Part shown: positions 6,801-9,351 of the stretch, one piece after another | Position numbering within the stretch: position 1 is the stretch's first letter | How the letters are laid out: each line of letters opens with the position of its first letter | NCBI GenBank assembly: GCA_903917305.1 | Contig: CAIXAA010000236.1 | Location: forward strand, 1-9,351 | Reading direction: 5' to 3' | Length of the DNA stretch: 9,351 nucleotides | From: an uncultured Myxococcales bacterium | GTDB lineage: Bacteria > Myxococcota_A > UBA9042 | Notes under the pieces: generated by a model | What the model saw: the letters and a program-made list of their open reading frames with translations, nothing else | Databases searched by the model: none | What the model was told of the DNA's origin: nothing | Program-made: the position numbers and the translations under genes

Positions 6801-7057
6801 GTGAAGATCGCGGAGCCCAGGAACATGTAGGGCAGCATCGCGATCGTGTGATCGGTCAGGAACACGGCGCGCGTGAAGGTCGCGACGATGACGGATGCGG
6901 CGGTGACGACGGCGAAGAGTGGCGCGACCTTGGCGAGAACGGCGCGATCGGCGCTGCGCAGCGCGAACAGGCGGCGCAGCATGGTGCGTTGCCAGGCGCT
7001 GCCTTTTTGCCCGGGGACGGGCACTTCGATGCTGTCGCTGCTGTCGGCCGAGGTCAT
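3806..7057 (-). CDS. NTT/MFS-like transporter fused to HEAT repeats and a cNMP-binding domain
   Basis: 1083 residues from ATG 7055-7057 (GGA five bases upstream) to TGA 3806-3808; an in-frame GTG at 7115-7117 would add 20 polar residues. Domains in order: about 40-455, some ten to twelve hydrophobic helices resembling nucleotide (ATP/ADP) transporters, including GKRLFPVLAAVSTLGAAAGG at 163-182 and KTLIDGVIYR at 401-410, both typical of that family; about 480-780, alpha-helical pairs of HEAT type; about 780-920, further helical region without clear repeats; about 945-1080, a CRP-type cyclic-nucleotide-binding domain. Its phosphate-binding cassette FGEMALLDQSARSAS (1017-1031) keeps Gly1018, Glu1019 and Arg1028; the usual Pro before the Arg is Ala. 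Inner-membrane location is expected with HEAT and cNMP parts cytosolic. NTT-HEAT-cNMP fusions are known in free-living bacteria, but substrate and ligand are not established; transport regulated by cAMP, cGMP or c-di-GMP is inference. Co-directional with flanking genes. Confidence 0.85.
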   Translation of the reverse strand: MTSADSSDSIEVPVPGQKGSAWQRTMLRRLFALRSADRAVLAKVAPLFAVVTAASVIVATFTRAVFLTDHTIAMLPYMFLGSAIFTAIVSIGYVAVIEKISLVRRFVGLLLVAVVSFLVLHLLYPLHPKGIALVQLVWCTGISQLLLIQTWNMTTVLVPARQGKRLFPVLAAVSTLGAAAGGGLVSLLLKVLDARHLMGLVLGLLLWALIRVGPIVRALSAAVVDVTVETDLLHPDPHRRPVSSGFVHSTLREIGRGFKSIFTTPLLARLALLVFLLQVASLILDFQFSSELKLRYSRDALANFLGMYYGIANTVAFVVALFATSRIVRLVGIGMAISASAVAVGAGSTAYFLMASGGLAGGFWVLVGTSFAERIGQFALARNAMQVLVMPLETRKGERAKTLIDGVIYRIATASVSLVLLLVHPTQETLALLAPPAIIACLFAVIIGLSMNPHYRRALFEGLRARRVDSDADPQTRALLVRTAMNEVRQKLKSQDPRDILQAIDIVRESRLPVSVEDLMPVARGDDAEAARRALEAMNDLGLQPEKHLLLGMLAKERAPPVLREVLRLLGAYPDKGMAPLIAPFLQHADVGVARLAYMWLRNAGADGFLDDAKKSVSNEMRSEVTSVRARAAFITGGFATAQSLDLVPMLQDVSPLVRANAVISMGQIGLPEFIDPLIDCLARGDLVQGASNALSRYGRGLLNPVAHRLRTNPPPATVQLRLLRIIERMATPEAVQLLMTETDMPDSLVRSHAILALWRIARQPDAPRPPRDWVRSHLIGEIERLQRYQAIELHAQGLTQRHLFFVAELHALRLQADVRGFRLLGMIHSRAAMHRAYLHYRSPQQRTRSTAIELLDQHIVDPALKPFVTLVERNEGLSGAFAPMDTMAGGNLSTATDLETMLGHVEPWLGRVWHWTQAGNVSGGRLGRKQQQEGGVVGRDPMDMVFVLKGVPLLSDLSGEQLLPITDIVQHLHVEAGDLVFAEGQPGNHLYVILDGQVEVLRGGDRVAVLGVKECFGEMALLDQSARSASVRAIKDVELLAISRDDFQDLLDLHPALARGIIRVLTQRLRVATEAVSADHNR

Positions 7058-7139
7058 TGCCTTCCACGTAGCACTGCGCGGCTCGCTGGCGCCCCCGCGG
7101 TTGCTGCTACTTCGCACCTGCGCTTCACAACGGCAAGCG

Positions 7140-9350
7140 CTACTTCACGACGGTCGGCGTGCCCGTGGCCAGGCCCGCGAGGAACTGCAGCCACTGCCGG
7201 TGCGTGGTCTGATCATTGAACGCAATGAAATGACCGTCATACGCCGCGCCGGTCCGGCTCGTCTTGGGGTCGTTCGTGTGCTCCACGGTGACACCGGTGA
7301 TGGTCGCCGCGGTCAAGGCGACGTTGCCGGACAGCGGCAACTGGCCGACCGCCATCGACAAATCCGCGATGACATCGAACCAGGTCGGCAGGTTCGCGGC
7401 GATGTCCGGCAAGCCGAGCGTGCCACCCGTCGCCGCCGCCAGGATGCGGCTCGTCGCCGGCGGGCAGTAGCTGTCGTTCAGGCCATAGGTGTGCAGGACG
7501 TGCAGCGGCGCGACCGGCGCCTTCGCGTAGAACAGCGGCGCGTAGATGAGCGGATCGCTCGACTCGAAGTACATCTGCAACAGGTTGAGCACCGGATGGA
7601 ATTCGTCGAGCGCCATCTCCTGCAGGCCGATGCGCAGGCCGACCGAGGCGTCGTACGGCAGCTTCTTGCCGAGCAGGCCAAAGACCAGCGAGCCGCCCGC
7701 GCCCGACAGCACCGAACCCGCCAGCGGCTGCGCGTACGGCAGCGCCATCGGGCCGGTGGTCCCGCCTTGCGAGTGGCCCATGTAGGCGAAATGCTTGGTG
7801 TCGAACTGCACGGCGCTCGCCGGTCCCGGCAACGGCTTGTTCCAGCCCTTGGCCCAGCGCAGCAGGCTGTAGTTGTCCGCCGCGCCCTGGTAGAAATTGC
7901 CGCGCGACGCCTGCGGATTGCCGAAGTTGTAGAACAGCGGCCCCGGATCCGCGCTGCCGTCGCCGCCCTGACGCGGGCCGTGCATCGGCTGATCGATCGC
8001 CAAGGTCGCGTAGCGAATGGCACAGCTGTCGTCCTTGCAGCCATCCGGCAGGATGCGCGCGACATCCGTGGCGATCGAATCGACCGCGGAGCGGAACGAG
8101 CCACCGGTACCGTGCCCGAACACCAGCAGCGGCCAACCAGCCGTGGGCATGACCGCATTCTTCGGGATCGTCAGCGCCATGCACACGTCTTCGTTGTCGA
8201 CCAGCGTCGGCTTGCCGGCCGCGTCGAGGGCCAGGCCGCCGCCCTGCTGCGTGTACGGCCGCTGCGCGGGGAAGCCCGATTGGAAGATAGGCAGGCGAAT
8301 CTTGGCGTGAATCTCATAGAACGGCGCATTGGCATCGCCGACGCAGGCGCGCGGGTCGGCCATGCCCAGCATCGCCTTGTCGGTCTTGGCCCAATCCGGC
8401 GTCGCGCAAGGCGAAACCGTCGTCTTGCTCGTGCACAGCACCGGCTGGCCGGACAGGGAGAGCTGCGGCGGCAGCACGCTCGCCGCCAGGTCCGCCAGAT
8501 CCTTCGTGTGCGCGCGGGGATCACCGGTCGTCATCACCGCCGCAGCGATGAGCTTCGAAGCCGGGAAGGCGGAGCCGGTCTTGGCGAGCCACGCGCGCAA
8601 CGGCGCATACGCATCCCAAGCCGCCTTGAGGCCCGCGTCGGTCGGCGCAGCGACGCTTAGCAGCGCAGCGAAATCAGCGGATTGCACAGGTGGCCCCGAG
8701 CCGTTCTGGCCGGCAGCCAGGCTGATGCCATCGGTGAGCAGCAGCGCGTACGGCGTGTTCGGCTCCAGCACTTCCGACCAGCGCGCGTGGACATACAGCC
8801 AGTTGGCGCAGATGTACTTGTTGCGGCTGGCGTCGAAGTGGACGTCGCCCGGGTCGATCGGCACGGTCACGCCGGTATTCAGGTTGAGGAGGCGCACGGT
8901 CGCGTCGGTGCCGGTCGTCGTCAAGGTCGCCGGATCCACGGAGCGCGTAAAACGCACGTAGAATGCCGAGGTCAGCCCCCAGCCGCTCGCCAGCTGCCCC
9001 GCGTGCGCGGGATCGGGGAACTGCAGGCCGTCCTTCATCGCCGCCAGGACGCGCTGCACCGGATCGAAGCCGATGAGACCCGGTCCCGGGAACGGGTGAT
9101 CATCCACCAGCAGCGTCGCGCCGGAGCGCCGGATGTCATTGGGGAACGGCAGGCTGTAGAAGTCCGCCGCGACGCCGGTGCGCGGGATGACGACCTGCGC
9201 CTGGAAGGGCAGCTTGGCCTCCGCGGCGTCGTAACATTCGACGCCGGTGTACAAATCCGGGTTGAGCGTCAAGCTGCCGGGCACGCACGTCTTGCGCGTG
9301 GTGGAGCACGTCAGGCCGCCCATGCAGTCCGATTGCGCCTTGCACGCGCC
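7140..9350 (-). CDS. Secreted lipase-like alpha/beta hydrolase, N-terminus missing
   Basis: The frame runs off the right edge without a start; at least 736 residues are visible, ending TAG 7140-7142. Numbering from the Met at 9323: the stretch just before and after it has regularly spaced cysteines (CKAQSDCMGGLTC, then C13), the secreted cysteine module common in myxobacteria, so that Met is internal. About 40-200 resembles a bacterial Ig-like domain (FYVRFTRSVDPATL at 121-134). The hydrolase follows: oxyanion-type VFGHGTGG (401-408), nucleophile elbow GHSQGG with Ser518, acid GLND with Asp617, and YDGH with His698, a complete Ser-Asp-His triad in correct order. It is therefore probably an active esterase or lipase on the cell surface or secreted; the substrate is unknown. 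Extra cysteines at 297/306, 327/381 and 429/434 suit an extracytoplasmic protein. It is followed after 82 nt by the transporter fusion on the same strand. Confidence 0.85.
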   Translation of the reverse strand, partial: GACKAQSDCMGGLTCSTTRKTCVPGSLTLNPDLYTGVECYDAAEAKLPFQAQVVIPRTGVAADFYSLPFPNDIRRSGATLLVDDHPFPGPGLIGFDPVQRVLAAMKDGLQFPDPAHAGQLASGWGLTSAFYVRFTRSVDPATLTTTGTDATVRLLNLNTGVTVPIDPGDVHFDASRNKYICANWLYVHARWSEVLEPNTPYALLLTDGISLAAGQNGSGPPVQSADFAALLSVAAPTDAGLKAAWDAYAPLRAWLAKTGSAFPASKLIAAAVMTTGDPRAHTKDLADLAASVLPPQLSLSGQPVLCTSKTTVSPCATPDWAKTDKAMLGMADPRACVGDANAPFYEIHAKIRLPIFQSGFPAQRPYTQQGGGLALDAAGKPTLVDNEDVCMALTIPKNAVMPTAGWPLLVFGHGTGGSFRSAVDSIATDVARILPDGCKDDSCAIRYATLAIDQPMHGPRQGGDGSADPGPLFYNFGNPQASRGNFYQGAADNYSLLRWAKGWNKPLPGPASAVQFDTKHFAYMGHSQGGTTGPMALPYAQPLAGSVLSGAGGSLVFGLLGKKLPYDASVGLRIGLQEMALDEFHPVLNLLQMYFESSDPLIYAPLFYAKAPVAPLHVLHTYGLNDSYCPPATSRILAAATGGTLGLPDIAANLPTWFDVIADLSMAVGQLPLSGNVALTAATITGVTVEHTNDPKTSRTGAAYDGHFIAFNDQTTHRQWLQFLAGLATGTPTVVK

Positions 9351-9351
9351 G

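Noticed and set aside
3779..7219. A 1146-residue plus-strand open frame antisense to the transporter fusion
   Set aside because: It is rich in Arg, His, Gln and Ala with no recognisable domain or hydrophobic pattern. In GC-rich genes the opposite strand often lacks stops; the minus-strand protein has clear domains.
6873..8660. A 595-residue plus-strand open frame antisense to the hydrolase and the transporter start
   Set aside because: Same Arg/Gln/His-rich shadow composition, and it covers the hydrolase region carrying an intact catalytic triad on the other strand.

Overview
This is a GC-rich chromosomal window, most likely from a myxobacterium-like organism (Myxococcota, the former Deltaproteobacteria). 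Three things point that way: a secreted-hydrolase gene whose N-terminal part carries the spaced-cysteine module common in that group, a cysteine-rich secreted-type protein at the left edge, and a tmRNA with tag AANDNVELALAA. The assignment is an inference from style, not a phylogeny. I see no integrase, transposase, CRISPR array, phage gene or toxin-antitoxin pair.

Layout, left to right. (1) 3-263, plus strand: 3' end of a cysteine-rich protein gene. (2) 264-474: short gap between convergent genes. (3) 475-1872, minus: exported, glycine-rich multi-helix membrane protein of unknown function. (4) 1873-2495: about 620 bp with no convincing gene but several inverted and direct repeats. (5) 2496-2855, minus: a complete tmRNA gene (ssrA), with a likely sigma70-type promoter at 2895-2922. 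(6) 2919-3785, minus: class I SAM-dependent methyltransferase of the Methyltransf_32 type. (7) 3806-7057, minus: a 1083-residue fusion of a nucleotide-transporter-like (NTT/MFS) membrane domain, HEAT repeats and a C-terminal cyclic-nucleotide-binding domain. (8) 7140-9350, minus: secreted lipase-like alpha/beta hydrolase with a full Ser-Asp-His triad, truncated by the right edge.

Everything except the leftmost partial gene is on the minus strand. Hydrolase, transporter fusion and methyltransferase follow each other with gaps of about 82 and 20 nt and could be one transcript. The -35 box of the ssrA promoter overlaps the methyltransferase stop codon, so tmRNA can be made on its own and perhaps also by read-through. 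No shared pathway is evident; the tmRNA is housekeeping (ribosome rescue) and its partner smpB is not in the window.

Most notable are the transporter-HEAT-cNMP fusion and the repeat-bearing gap downstream of ssrA. I do not see clear evidence of an undescribed multi-gene system.
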